Made by a program: the position numbers and the translations under genes. The notes under the pieces were generated by a model. The model was not told where the DNA came from, ran no database searches, and saw nothing but the letters and a program-made list of their open reading frames with translations. Positions 15,659-24,706 of a stretch of 64,000 nucleotides of DNA are shown here, piece after piece; the first letter of the stretch is position 1, and the number at the start of each line of letters is the position of its first letter. Source of the DNA: Nocardia cyriacigeorgica GUH-2 (GTDB lineage Bacteria > Actinomycetota > Actinomycetes > Mycobacteriales > Mycobacteriaceae); NCBI RefSeq assembly GCF_000284035.1, contig NC_016887.1, positions 1,488,001 to 1,552,000 of the forward strand. Reading direction: 5' to 3'.

Positions 15659-17692
15659 GTGCCGGAAGGTCTGAGTCTCGACCCTGCGGTGTTGCGGCAG
15701 CTGGCCGCACAGCACAGGCGCGTCGCCGCGGATACCCGGGAATGGGCGAAGCCTCCCGAGCAGTGGCTGAATGACTTTCCGCGGACCTACGGGTCGATCG
15801 CCGACCCCGTCCACAAAGCGTTGCTCGACTACTACCGAGAACGTCAGAAGGCCGGCAACGCCCTCGCCGACGACCACGACAAGACCGCGGACTATCTGAT
15901 CAAGTCCGCCAACGACTACGAAGCGTCCGACCAGCAGGGCGCGGCGAATATTCGCAACAGCGGCCAGGGCCTCGACACTCCGGGCGGCAGCGGGACCGAC
16001 ACTCCGCCGGCGCCCATGCCCACACCGGTCGGGCCCGCACCCGACGCACCGTCGGCAGGAGGCACCGGTCCGGACGTCACGCCACCGGAAACCTCGACGC
16101 CGGACGGCACCACACCCGACCCGGCGGCTCCGGGCGGCACCGCGCCGGATCAGACGCCCCCGTCGGGCACGGCGCCCGACCAGCCCGCGGCGAATGTCCC
16201 GACACCGCAGCCCGGCATGCCCGCAACCCCGGGCGCGCCGGAAACCGCCGCGCAGCAACCCGGTTCGGGCGCGACGCCGCAGATGCCCGCCGCTGCCGCA
16301 GGTGCGGGCACGGACACCGGGACGAACACCGGTGCGTCCGCGCCGGCTCAGCCCACGGGAGCGACGGCGCCGACCGGGACCACACCGCCCCCGACCGGTG
16401 TGCCGGGCGTCGCGCCGATGGCTCCCGTCATGGGCGGGATGGACGACCGTTCCGCCACCGCATCGCCGTCGCAGACCGGCGGCCGGGCCGACTCCACGCC
16501 GTTCATGGCGCCCATGCCGACCCCGTTCGCGGCAGCCGTGGCCGCCGCGAAGGAGAAGGCCGCCGAGCCGTCGCATGTGGTCGGTGACGAGGTCGACGAG
16601 GACCTGGTGATCGCCCGGACGCTGCTGCGGTCGGTGCTGGCCGCGGTGGATTCCTCGGTCATCGGCCTGACCTGGGCGGTCTCGGTGATGCGCGGCCCGG
16701 CGGGTGCCGGCGTGTTCATCACCACCAACGAAGGCCGCGGCTGGATGCCCGCCGGGCTGTTCCTGCCCCGCGAAGTGTCCTCGCCGTGGGTCTGGGACGA
16801 GTTGCTCGGCACCGACACCGACGAGGGCTCGCCGTGGGAAGGCGTCACCGACCCGGCCCGAGTGCTGGCCGAATTCGGTCTCGCGTGGGGTGCCAAGGCC
16901 AATGCCAAGCTGTCCGCGCTGGTCTCCTCCGGGCCGATCGATCCTGGTCTGCGCGCGCAGCTGAGTGATGTGTCGACCGAAGGCAACGTCCGCCCCGCCG
17001 AGGAAGTGGATCTGCGCGTATTCACGCCGGATACGGCCGACCGACTCGGACTGTTCGGCACGATGAGCGCCTTGGAGCACGTGTCCGCGGTGACGGACAC
17101 GCAGGTCCCCGGCCGCTGCGTCGAGCTGGCCGTCGACGCGCACGTCCGCGTCGGCCGCGCCGGTCCGGTGCCGGTCGAGGCGTCCGAAGCCCGCTCGGTG
17201 CGCGAGCGCATCCTCGCCATGATCCAAGCCGGCCAGCCCGTCCCCGCCCCCTGGTGGGACGACCTGCGCGATGCCGACGACCTGCTCGCCGCCTCCATGC
17301 TCTCCCGCCGCGTCGACCCCGGCCGCGTCGGCATCGGCGACCTCCGCGTCGACAGCTCCGATTCCTCGTTGCGGGACATGGTGTTCGAGCGCCGCTGCAA
17401 CGAGCTGGTCCTGCTGCTGGAGGGCGAGCCGAGCCGCCAAGCGCTGCGCGACGCCGTGTACGCGCACGAGCAGATCATGGAGCACCCGCTGTTCGTGGAG
17501 GCGCCGTCGGTGGTGTCGGCCGCAGATACCGGACGCGACGCCCGTCCGGTTACCACCACCGGAACCGTTTCTGCGCCAGGCACTTCGGTCGCGCCGCCGA
17601 CCGGGATCTCCGGGCCGCCGCCGGGAGTCTCGGCCGGGCCGCCTCCGGTCGCGCCGCCGCCGGTCCCGAGGAGTAGCCATGATGGGTCCTGA
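15659..17692 (+). CDS. EspC-like N-terminus fused to EspK-like C-terminal domain
   Basis: A 677-residue protein from a GTG start preceded by GGAAGGAG. Residues 1-95 are an EspC/ESX-substrate helical hairpin with Y87-E-A-S-D91, a canonical YxxxD signal. Residues 100-290 are Pro/Thr/Gly-rich repeats. Residues 295-610 repeat the globular domain of the upstream gene, with TTNEGRGWMP, DPARVLAEFGLAWG and RDMVFERRCNELVLLL. A Pro/Gly-rich tail ends the protein. Because it carries its own export signal, unlike its paralogue, it is the better candidate for a secreted form. The function of the C-terminal domain is unknown. Confidence 0.7.
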   Translation: MPEGLSLDPAVLRQLAAQHRRVAADTREWAKPPEQWLNDFPRTYGSIADPVHKALLDYYRERQKAGNALADDHDKTADYLIKSANDYEASDQQGAANIRNSGQGLDTPGGSGTDTPPAPMPTPVGPAPDAPSAGGTGPDVTPPETSTPDGTTPDPAAPGGTAPDQTPPSGTAPDQPAANVPTPQPGMPATPGAPETAAQQPGSGATPQMPAAAAGAGTDTGTNTGASAPAQPTGATAPTGTTPPPTGVPGVAPMAPVMGGMDDRSATASPSQTGGRADSTPFMAPMPTPFAAAVAAAKEKAAEPSHVVGDEVDEDLVIARTLLRSVLAAVDSSVIGLTWAVSVMRGPAGAGVFITTNEGRGWMPAGLFLPREVSSPWVWDELLGTDTDEGSPWEGVTDPARVLAEFGLAWGAKANAKLSALVSSGPIDPGLRAQLSDVSTEGNVRPAEEVDLRVFTPDTADRLGLFGTMSALEHVSAVTDTQVPGRCVELAVDAHVRVGRAGPVPVEASEARSVRERILAMIQAGQPVPAPWWDDLRDADDLLAASMLSRRVDPGRVGIGDLRVDSSDSSLRDMVFERRCNELVLLLEGEPSRQALRDAVYAHEQIMEHPLFVEAPSVVSAADTGRDARPVTTTGTVSAPGTSVAPPTGISGPPPGVSAGPPPVAPPPVPRSSHDGS

Positions 17693-17760
17693 GCGCGTGT
17701 CGAGTCACAAGGGTGCCTCGGAAGGCCTTTGCCGCACCGTCGAGTTCGACAGGAGTAGCG

Positions 17761-17829
17761 ATGTCCATCGCCGTCGCAGCTGGTAGCTGCTGTGCCGGGC
17801 TTCTGGTTGCGCGCGAACAGGTGTGCTGA
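17761..17829 (+). CDS. Candidate 22-residue small ORF coupled to the next gene
   Basis: An ATG preceded at a good distance by AGGAG opens a 22-codon frame (MSIAVAAGSCCAGLL...) that ends in TGATG, its stop overlapping the ATG of the next gene. The next gene has no convincing ribosome-binding site of its own, so translation of this small frame could deliver ribosomes to it. The peptide has a hydrophobic core and three cysteines. A leader or purely coupling role is inferred, and it may not be a functional peptide. Confidence 0.35.
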   Translation: MSIAVAAGSCCAGLLVAREQVC

Positions 17830-20420
17830 TGGCCGACGACGAGAAACCGCGGTACCTGCTGGAGGAATACCAGCAGCAGCAAAACGAAGCCGCCGGAATT
17901 CTGCCGCCCGACAAGCGACCGCCGCCGCTCGTCGACACCATCCGGGCACAGGAGGACGCCAAGCCGTCCGAGAAGCCGAGTGAAAACGCTGGTGGCGGGT
18001 CGACCTCTTCGAATCCGAAACAGGACACGGCGGTCGATAATTTCAATTACCACTACTACCGGTTCAACCCTCCGCCGAAGGACGAAGAGAAGAAGCTCGA
18101 CGGCACCGCGCCGATCAAGGGGGCAGTCGAGCCTGAATTCGATGCCCCGGCGACGAAAGACGTCACGCTCGACGCCGCCACCGACAGCAACACCATCAAG
18201 GTCGGCGGCACCCTCGGTCCGAACGACGAACTGGTCTCGGACAATGGTCGATACGCCGTGCGATTCCAGGATGGCAATCTGGTATTCGTCGACAAAGAGC
18301 TCGGCCAAAAAGCTCTCCAATCCGGCACAGACAACGGTTCCACGTCGGTTACGGGCGCGCGGTTCGACAAGGATTCGATCGACATCCTCGGCGGCCAGAA
18401 TCTTGCCAAGGGGGACAAAGGCCGGGCCCTGTGGTCGCAGGCGTTCGACTTCGACAAGTCGATCGCCGACAAGATCAAGGCCTACCGGATCAACGACGAT
18501 GGAACGATCGTCGCCCTCGGCGGAAAAGACAACAAGGACATCCTCGGTATCGCCTACTACATGGGCGACCAGAGAAAGCACTACATACCGGTCGATTTTC
18601 CGGTCCCGCCGGGTGGCAGTGAGTTTTTCTACGACACTGCCGAAACGATGCGGCGAATCATGCAGCTGCAGGTGGACAAGCTCGGGTCGGGGCAGCCTTC
18701 CGGTGCGCCGGACCCGGAAAAAGAATTGAAGAACGCGGGTCTGCCGACGGGGAAGTTCACCTCGGAGATGGTGAAGACCTACCGCGAAAACCACGAGAAA
18801 ATCGAGAGCCTGAACCTGGACCTGGCCGACCGACTCGAAAAGGTCAAGGTCTTGACGAAGGATCTCGCAGCCGAGGTGCGAGACGCGAAAAAATACATCG
18901 AGGGGAAGCTCGAAGATCTCGGGCACGTGATGCGCTCGCCGATGTGGGTGAGTTCCCGGCCGTGGGGCCAGACGCTGGAAGAGTTGGAAGAGGAGAAGAA
19001 GACCAAGGTTCAGCGCAAGTACGACAAAGATGGCAACGTTACGTCGTTCGAACTGCCCAAGGAGCTGGAACAGAAGCTCCTGGAAGCGCTCCGTAGCACG
19101 TCCCTGGATATCTCCAAGAGGATCGACAAGGTCAACGAGCGTGTCGGGGGTAGCAAGCCATCCGATGACCCCGGTGGAAAACCCAAGGGCGATCCGAAAG
19201 GTGACCCCACCGACGACGGCAAGAAAAAGGGAAATCCGGGGCCCACACCGGCCGGCCCCACACCACAGGGCCCGGGTGCTCCTGGCCCGACGCCGACCGG
19301 GCCTGGTGCCAACCAGAATTGGGGGAACGGACCGGGCGGTGTTCCGAACGGGCCCAATGGGCCGGGCGGCGCGACGGCTCCCGGTGCTACCGATCCCAAG
19401 CTGGCCAAGTTCTTCAACGACCTCGCCAATGACATCGAGAAGATCGGAAAAGGCGTGGGTACCGGTGCGGGCGACGGGGCCGGCGGCGGTGACGGGACCG
19501 GCTCGGGTGGGGGTGCCTCGGGTGGTTCGGGATCGGGTGGTCAGGACAAGCCCGGTGGTCAGGGTCAAGGCCAGGGTGGAACTTCGCCCGGTGGTACGGG
19601 ACAGCCGCAGCCGCAGCCGCAACCCGGTCAGCAGCAAGGGGGCGGCGGGATGAATCTCGCTCTGCCGCTGATGATGATGCTGGGCACGTTGCCGCAGATG
19701 GTCGGGCAGGCGGCGCAGATGATGATGGCGCAGAAGGCCGAGCAGGAAGAGCGCGAGCGGTACGAGGAGGAGCGCAGGCTCGAGCGGGAGGAGCGGAAGG
19801 CCGACGAGGAGGCCGCGACGGCGCAGGCGTCGGCGCAGGCGCCCGGTGGTGCGCCGCCGGCTCCGGGCGAGGCGGCACCGCCGGTCGCGACCGCGTCCTA
19901 TGGTCCTGGTGCGCCGCCGCCGGTGGTCATGCCCGGTGGGATGACCGATGCTCCGCTGCCGGACGGCACTACGCAGAAGGTGCCGTCCGCGGTAGCGCAG
20001 GCGTTGAACAAGGAGATCTACAACGCCAACGGCAGCGACGCCAATGCCGCGTATGCCGGCACGACCGGGCAGCAGACGCCGAGCAATCCGTGGACCGCGG
20101 TCGATCCGAACAGCACCGACCCGGATAAGCGGCTGCGCACCGGCGATGTGATCCAGTGGGAGAACCGGACCGCACTGGTCGTCATGAATGATTCAGGCCT
20201 GAATGTGCTGCTCAACGGCCAACTCGTGCAGCTGGATCCGCACAACCCACCCGATGACGGCCACGGCCCGTTCGGCCGGTTCCAGGGCTTCTTCCATCCC
20301 AGCGGTATCGACAAGGCCGGCGGCGATCTCACCGCGGGTGCCCAGCCGACCGTCGATGTCGCACCGGGAGGCGGTGCGCCGCCGCAGCCGAAACCCGTTC
20401 GGCCGCAGGTCTATACCTGA
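17829..20420 (+). CDS. Large putative ESX substrate sharing a C-terminal domain with the 7830 gene
   Basis: An 863-residue protein; I prefer the ATG overlapping the small ORF stop over the GTG six bases upstream. The N-terminus is Gln/Glu-rich (EEYQQQQNEAAG). Residues 70-260 resemble a beta-rich repeat domain with DNGRYAVRFQDGNLVF, and residues 300-445 are long charged helices, probably coiled coil. A Pro/Gly-rich linker follows, then a Met/Gln-rich hydrophobic segment, a charged EER/EERRLE helix and a second Pro/Ala linker. The last 140 residues match the C-terminal domain of the 7830-9539 protein (GDVIQW, GFFHPSGID). It has no Sec signal peptide. Position and shared module suggest an ESX-exported protein. 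Confidence 0.7.
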   Translation: MADDEKPRYLLEEYQQQQNEAAGILPPDKRPPPLVDTIRAQEDAKPSEKPSENAGGGSTSSNPKQDTAVDNFNYHYYRFNPPPKDEEKKLDGTAPIKGAVEPEFDAPATKDVTLDAATDSNTIKVGGTLGPNDELVSDNGRYAVRFQDGNLVFVDKELGQKALQSGTDNGSTSVTGARFDKDSIDILGGQNLAKGDKGRALWSQAFDFDKSIADKIKAYRINDDGTIVALGGKDNKDILGIAYYMGDQRKHYIPVDFPVPPGGSEFFYDTAETMRRIMQLQVDKLGSGQPSGAPDPEKELKNAGLPTGKFTSEMVKTYRENHEKIESLNLDLADRLEKVKVLTKDLAAEVRDAKKYIEGKLEDLGHVMRSPMWVSSRPWGQTLEELEEEKKTKVQRKYDKDGNVTSFELPKELEQKLLEALRSTSLDISKRIDKVNERVGGSKPSDDPGGKPKGDPKGDPTDDGKKKGNPGPTPAGPTPQGPGAPGPTPTGPGANQNWGNGPGGVPNGPNGPGGATAPGATDPKLAKFFNDLANDIEKIGKGVGTGAGDGAGGGDGTGSGGGASGGSGSGGQDKPGGQGQGQGGTSPGGTGQPQPQPQPGQQQGGGGMNLALPLMMMLGTLPQMVGQAAQMMMAQKAEQEERERYEEERRLEREERKADEEAATAQASAQAPGGAPPAPGEAAPPVATASYGPGAPPPVVMPGGMTDAPLPDGTTQKVPSAVAQALNKEIYNANGSDANAAYAGTTGQQTPSNPWTAVDPNSTDPDKRLRTGDVIQWENRTALVVMNDSGLNVLLNGQLVQLDPHNPPDDGHGPFGRFQGFFHPSGIDKAGGDLTAGAQPTVDVAPGGGAPPQPKPVRPQVYT

Positions 20421-20451
20421 GTCACCGGCGGGGGTGTGCAGGACAGGACGT

Positions 20452-20491
20452 GCGACGGCCGTGCCGAGCACAGCTGGGCTCAGGCCGTCGC
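20452..20491. terminator. Hairpin between convergent genes
   Basis: GCGACGGCC and GGCCGTCGC, nine bases each, flank a 22-base centre that can itself pair (GAGC with GCTC). It lies between the plus-strand stop at 20420 and the minus-strand stop at 20480 and could serve both. Confidence 0.55.
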
Positions 20492-21685
20492 GGCCTTCGG
20501 TTCCTCGCTCTTGGCCGGCTCACCGGCCAGCTTGTTCGGGTCGTTCGGCTTCTGGTCGCCCGGCGCCGCAGCGCCTTCGGCTGGCTTACCGGCATCGCTC
20601 GGCGGCGGGGCCTGGCCCTCCGGTGGCTTCCCCTCACCGGGCGGCGGTGGTGGCGGCGGCGCGCCCTCGGGTTTCTTTTCCTCGCCGTTCTTGGGCTCCT
20701 CAGGCGCGAACATTTCGTGCAGCATCGGCAGCATGGGGATCAGGGACATAGGGATCATGCCGAGCATGGGCAGCATGCCGAGCAGTCCGCCCAGACCGCC
20801 GTCGCCCCCACCGCCCTGGCCACCGCCGGGCTGCTGAGCTCCGCCACCCGGGATCCCGCCTCCGCCTCCGCCGTTACCGCCGTCTTTGCCGTGGGCGATG
20901 TCCCAGTTGTAGTCGGCGGCCGCGACGATTTTCTCGCAGATCTTGCGCAGCGCCTGAGCGACCATCTGCATCACCGCGTAATCCTGCACGGCGGTGAGCT
21001 TTTTGACCAGGTTGTACGGTCTCAGGCCGTCCTTCAGCTCGCTGACGATCGTCTTGATCGCCGCCAGATTCTTGGACTTTTCGTCGGCCATCACCGTTGA
21101 CGTTTTGGCGACCTTGTCGTCCATGCTCAGCAGCGCGGTTTTGGTCTGGCGGGACTGGTCGGCAATCTTGTTGTACGCCTCGACCATCTGGCCGTTGCCG
21201 ACATTGTCGGCCTTCACCGTCTTGAGCAGTGCGCTGACCTCGGGTGGCGGCGTCACGGTGTACTCACGGCCCAGCAGGTCGACGGCGAACCGAATCGCCT
21301 TCTCGGCCTGCGCGATCAACAGCTTCGTCTTCGGAGAAGCACCGGGCGGCGGCACGATCTTCATCCAGTCGCCGGTGGAAGGTGGTGGTGTACGCCCGGG
21401 ATCTTTGGCTGAGATCGGCCGTACGGAATCAGGATCGCCGGAGCCCTTCTTTCCGTCGGCAGGCAGGGCAGGACGCGCCTCTGGTTGGGTTGCGTCCTTT
21501 GCGCCTGAGGGGTCTGCCGAATCCGCCGGCCGCGCATTCTCGACGGGCTGCGCGACCACCTGGCCGACCTCGGGTTCGGCGGGCGTGGCGCTCTGCGTGC
21601 GCGGGGCCGCGACGACAGCGGCCACCTCTGCGGGCTTCGCGCTCTGTGCCTGTTGGACCTCGGTGTCCGCCACACCTGCCACCAT
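20480..21685 (-). CDS. Pro-rich protein with central helical domain, putative ESX-associated protein
   Basis: A 401-residue protein on the minus strand, not recognised. Residues 1-110 are Ala/Pro-rich and disordered. Residues 115-265 are helical (LLIAQAEKAIRFAVDLLG, VEAYNKIADQSRQ, a Lys-rich helix), of the length of two helical hairpins. Then come a Gly-rich linker, a short hydrophobic Met/Leu/Pro stretch (LLGMLPMLGMIPMSLIPMLP), and a Pro/Glu/Lys-rich tail. The Met/Leu stretch resembles that of the convergent 17829 protein. It is transcribed from a divergent region holding two motif A dyads, the nearer one 46 bases before its start. The start has no close ribosome-binding site. Confidence 0.6.
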   Translation of the reverse strand: MVAGVADTEVQQAQSAKPAEVAAVVAAPRTQSATPAEPEVGQVVAQPVENARPADSADPSGAKDATQPEARPALPADGKKGSGDPDSVRPISAKDPGRTPPPSTGDWMKIVPPPGASPKTKLLIAQAEKAIRFAVDLLGREYTVTPPPEVSALLKTVKADNVGNGQMVEAYNKIADQSRQTKTALLSMDDKVAKTSTVMADEKSKNLAAIKTIVSELKDGLRPYNLVKKLTAVQDYAVMQMVAQALRKICEKIVAAADYNWDIAHGKDGGNGGGGGGIPGGGAQQPGGGQGGGGDGGLGGLLGMLPMLGMIPMSLIPMLPMLHEMFAPEEPKNGEEKKPEGAPPPPPPPGEGKPPEGQAPPPSDAGKPAEGAAAPGDQKPNDPNKLAGEPAKSEEPKAATA

Positions 21686-21731
21686 TCTGTCGACACCGCC
21701 TCCCGCTGTTATCGCCCCTCATTGTCTGGCC

Positions 21732-21747
21732 TTCCCGGCGCTGGGAA
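21732..21747. promoter_or_regulatory. Motif A operator candidate, first of a pair
   Basis: TTCCCGGCGCTGGGAA, a perfect TTCCC-N6-GGGAA dyad, 46 bases upstream of the minus-strand gene start. A second copy lies 36 bases away. Confidence 0.55.
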
Positions 21748-21767
21748 GCGATCGGGCCGATGGCAGC

Positions 21768-21783
21768 GTCCCATTGCTGGGAA
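21768..21783. promoter_or_regulatory. Motif A operator candidate, second of a pair
   Basis: GTCCCATTGCTGGGAA differs from the consensus dyad at one end base. It lies 77 bases before the NlpC/P60 gene; the pair probably serves the divergent promoters. Confidence 0.55.
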
Positions 21784-21860
21784 GATGGTGGCTTCGGCTG
21801 TCGGGACAATGACGGGGAATCGGAAAGGCGGTCGATGATGCGCGACGGTAGGCCGGTCGG

Positions 21861-22841
21861 ATGGCGCCGGGGCTGACGACGGACGCCGAGGGCGTGCTGC
21901 GCAAACTGGCCGGCCTCTACGGGGAAGGTCAGCCGACGGCAGGGACGAGCACGGCGATCGCCAAGGCCGACCTTGCGGCGAATGCGTTGCGCGGCGGTCA
22001 GATGCAGACCGGCTATTCCGAGGCGCGCAGCAGGCACGAGTCCGTGGTCGAGGCCCATGCGGGCCGGGCCGGTGTGGTCGACAAGGCGGTCGCCAGTTCC
22101 GGTGACGGCACCGTGCTCGGCCGTCGCGCCCTCGACCGCGAGATCGCCGAATTCCAGTCGCGGGTCAAGGCCCTCAGCAGCCTCGGTGACCTGCGGTTCA
22201 GTGGTCCGGCGCTGCTCGATTCCGCGCAGCGGGCGGTCGCCAACGCGACCAAGCAGGTCAATGGCGATCTAGACGCGGCCCGGCGCCAGGCCGCGCAGAT
22301 CGTCCCGCCCGAGGAGCCGGCATCGCGTCGCCGCGGGCAGCCGCCGATCGAGCGGCGCAGGCGCCGTCGACGTCGACCATCGAGGGGTTCCGGGGGTGGG
22401 CGGCGCAGCAGTGGAATCCGGCGCACCAGTGATGACCGGCGCCGGGTTCCATCGGACGGCACTCGCGGTGGTCACGCCGTCAGTGCGGCCAGCGGGTGGC
22501 TCGGTGCGCCGTACGTCTGGGGCGGGGGCGGCGCGGGCGGCCCGACCGGCGGCGGTTTCGATTGTTCGGGCCTTACCCAATACGCGATCGCGCAGGCCAC
22601 CAACGGCGAAGTGATCCTGCCGCGCACCACCTACGAACAGATCTACAGCGGCGTCCGGGTGCATCCGTCCGACGTGCAGCCGGGCGATCTGGTTTTCCCC
22701 AGTAGCTCGTTCAGTTCCCGTGGCCCCGAACATGTCCAGCTCGCCGCGGGCAATGGGATGGTGATCGAGGCGCCGACCTTCGGGCAGACGGTGACGTGGT
22801 CGCAGATGTCGAGTGATTCCGTCGTCATCCGGGTGCTGTAG
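21861..22841 (+). CDS. NlpC/P60 peptidoglycan endopeptidase with DUF4226-like N-terminus; internal double frameshift suspected
   Basis: A 326-residue protein. Residues 1-145 are a helical DUF4226-like module. The C-terminal 110 residues are an NlpC/P60 domain with GAPYVWGG, FDCSGLTQYA (catalytic Cys), QPGDLVFP and EHVQLAAG (catalytic His); the Glu in VIEAP may be the third residue. It should cut peptide stems in peptidoglycan. The linker at residues 151-200 is abnormally Arg-rich. Over 22313-22429 another forward frame has almost only G- or C-ending codons and normal composition (STSTIEGFRGWAAQQWNPAH), then a stop. Two compensating indels, real or from sequencing, would explain this. The frame as written is open and both domains are intact. 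Confidence 0.8.
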   Translation: MAPGLTTDAEGVLRKLAGLYGEGQPTAGTSTAIAKADLAANALRGGQMQTGYSEARSRHESVVEAHAGRAGVVDKAVASSGDGTVLGRRALDREIAEFQSRVKALSSLGDLRFSGPALLDSAQRAVANATKQVNGDLDAARRQAAQIVPPEEPASRRRGQPPIERRRRRRRRPSRGSGGGRRSSGIRRTSDDRRRVPSDGTRGGHAVSAASGWLGAPYVWGGGGAGGPTGGGFDCSGLTQYAIAQATNGEVILPRTTYEQIYSGVRVHPSDVQPGDLVFPSSSFSSRGPEHVQLAAGNGMVIEAPTFGQTVTWSQMSSDSVVIRVL

Positions 22842-22858
22842 ACGAATCACCCCACCTA

Positions 22859-22874
22859 TTCCCAATTTTGGGGA
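22859..22874. promoter_or_regulatory. Motif A operator candidate before eccA
   Basis: TTCCCAATTTTGGGGA, one base off the perfect dyad, directly followed by CTATGAC, a possible -10 element, 73 bases before the eccA start. Confidence 0.55.
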
Positions 22875-22947
22875 CTATGACCGATTCAACTGATCGACCC
22901 CGTGGCTAACCTGCACTCAGGCGGAGATCGGCGGAAGGGAAGTCCGA

Positions 22948-24702
22948 GTGTCAGCGGCCGAGGACGCGTTCTACACGGGTGTACAGAGTTTGGGGCTTGT
23001 CGCCGGAGGGGTGCGCAACGAGCAACACGCGGCCGCCGCCTTCCGGACGGCGACCGACCTCGATCCGGACATGTGCGACGCCTGGCTGGGCCGCGCCATG
23101 GCCGGCGAGGTGACCTCCGAGGTCATCTACGGGGCCTACCGCTCCGTGCACAACCTCTACCGCGACCAGCAGCGCGCAGGTCTGGCCGATCGCGCGCTCT
23201 GGTGCCAGGTCGAGGTGGGCATGTACGGGCTGCGGGTGGCGATGGCCGACCGCGCCCAGATCGCCATCGCGCAGGCCTGTTTCTACGCCGACGCCGGCGA
23301 GTGGCAGGAAGCCGCGGCGATCCTGGACGAGGTACCCGGCGACGACGTCGCCGGCTTCGTCCGCATGTCGCTGTACTACCGCACCCAACGCTGGACCGAT
23401 GTGATCGCCGCGCGCACCGCGCAGCCCTCGCTCGAGGACGGCCTGCTCGATATCGCGGCCGAATTGATGACCACCTCGGCGCTGGCGCATCTGGGCCGGT
23501 TCGGCGAGGCCATGCCGCGAGCACAGCGCATCGTCGAGGACAGTTCGTCCGGCAACCTGTCCTACATCTGGGCCGACGCACATTTCCTGCTCGGAATGTT
23601 GTTGCGGCACAACGGCGATACCGAAGCCGGTGACAAGGTGCTCGCCGGACTCCAGGGCTCGGGGCTGTGGGGCGAGCGGGAGGAATGGCAGCGCGCGGTC
23701 CAGGACAAGAGCTACCGGTTGCCGATCACCACGGCGGAACTGATCGCCTCCCGTGCCGATATCTGGGACCCGCGCTCCGGTGACGACCCGGTGCAGCTCG
23801 CCGCCACCGCGGCCAAGGCCGAACGCGAAACCCTGCTGACCGACGCCTCGGATCTGCTGAACGCCCAGATCGGCATGGCCTCGGTGAAGGAGCAGGTCGA
23901 CCGCCTGAAATCCGGTGTGCTGATGGACCAGGTGCGCGCCAAGCGCGGCCTGGCCGTCGAATCGAAATCGCAGCACCTGATCTTCTCCGGCCCGCCCGGA
24001 ACCGGTAAGACCACCATCGCCCGGGTCATCGCGAAGATCTTCGCCGGCCTCGGGGTGGTGCAGAACGCCGAGGTCATCGAGGTATCCCGCAACGATATGG
24101 TGGGCACCCACCTCGGCCACACCGCGCCGAAGACCAACGCGCTGATCGATTCGGCGCTGGGTGGCGTGCTGTTCATCGACGAGGCCTACACCCTCATCCA
24201 GGAAGGTCTGTCCGGCGGTGACGCGTTCGGCAAGGAAGCCGTCGACACCCTGCTGGCCCGCATGGAGAACGACCGGGACAAGCTGGTCGTGATCATCGCC
24301 GGTTACGAGGACGAGATCGACCGCTTCCTCGCCTCCAACGACGGTCTGGCATCCCGGTTCACCAAACGGATCCGGTTCTCCAGCTACGAAGCCGACGAGC
24401 TCGTGCAGATCGCCGAACACATTGCCAAGAAAAAGGATTCGATTCTGTCGCCGGAGGCGATGGAGATCCTGCGCGAGCGCTGCGAGCAACTGGCGGTGCA
24501 GAACCGCGACGGCAGGCGGCTGATCGACCTGGCCGGTAACGGCCGCTTCGTCCGCAATGTGGTGGAAGCCGCGGAGGCCGAACGCGATTACCGCTTCACC
24601 CGCGACAACCTGGATGTGTCGACGATGAGCGACGAAGAGCTGATGACCGTCGACGCCTCCGACATCACCTCCGCGCTGGCGGGTCTGGCACCGACCAGGT
24701 GA
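22948..24702 (+). CDS. eccA: EccA, ESX AAA+ ATPase
   Basis: A 584-residue cytosolic ATPase of the ESX system. The N-terminal half is a TPR-like helical domain (AAAFRTATDLDPDMCDAWLGRA and following). The C-terminal half is a CbxX/CfxQ-type AAA+ domain with Walker A GPPGTGKT (K354), Walker B VLFIDEAY and a sensor region VVIIAGYEDEIDRFL. In mycobacteria EccA interacts with EspG and PE/PPE substrates and supports their export; EspG, PE and PPE genes are present downstream. The GTG start has a GGAAGGGAAG ribosome-binding site. It is the first gene of the core run and eccB follows after four bases. The length is as expected for the family. Confidence 0.97.
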   Translation: MSAAEDAFYTGVQSLGLVAGGVRNEQHAAAAFRTATDLDPDMCDAWLGRAMAGEVTSEVIYGAYRSVHNLYRDQQRAGLADRALWCQVEVGMYGLRVAMADRAQIAIAQACFYADAGEWQEAAAILDEVPGDDVAGFVRMSLYYRTQRWTDVIAARTAQPSLEDGLLDIAAELMTTSALAHLGRFGEAMPRAQRIVEDSSSGNLSYIWADAHFLLGMLLRHNGDTEAGDKVLAGLQGSGLWGEREEWQRAVQDKSYRLPITTAELIASRADIWDPRSGDDPVQLAATAAKAERETLLTDASDLLNAQIGMASVKEQVDRLKSGVLMDQVRAKRGLAVESKSQHLIFSGPPGTGKTTIARVIAKIFAGLGVVQNAEVIEVSRNDMVGTHLGHTAPKTNALIDSALGGVLFIDEAYTLIQEGLSGGDAFGKEAVDTLLARMENDRDKLVVIIAGYEDEIDRFLASNDGLASRFTKRIRFSSYEADELVQIAEHIAKKKDSILSPEAMEILRERCEQLAVQNRDGRRLIDLAGNGRFVRNVVEAAEAERDYRFTRDNLDVSTMSDEELMTVDASDITSALAGLAPTR

Positions 24703-24706
24703 GCTG

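Noticed and set aside
17679..17786. A 35-codon frame with GAGGAG before its ATG
   Set aside because: It overlaps the end of the preceding gene and the better-placed 22-codon frame, and its sequence is Arg/Ser-rich without features. The ribosome-binding site is noted but the frame is not called.
15653..17949. Long minus-strand frames opposite the EspK-like gene
   Set aside because: They have composition typical of reversed Ala/Pro-rich coding DNA, and the plus-strand gene has clear domains and a ribosome-binding site.
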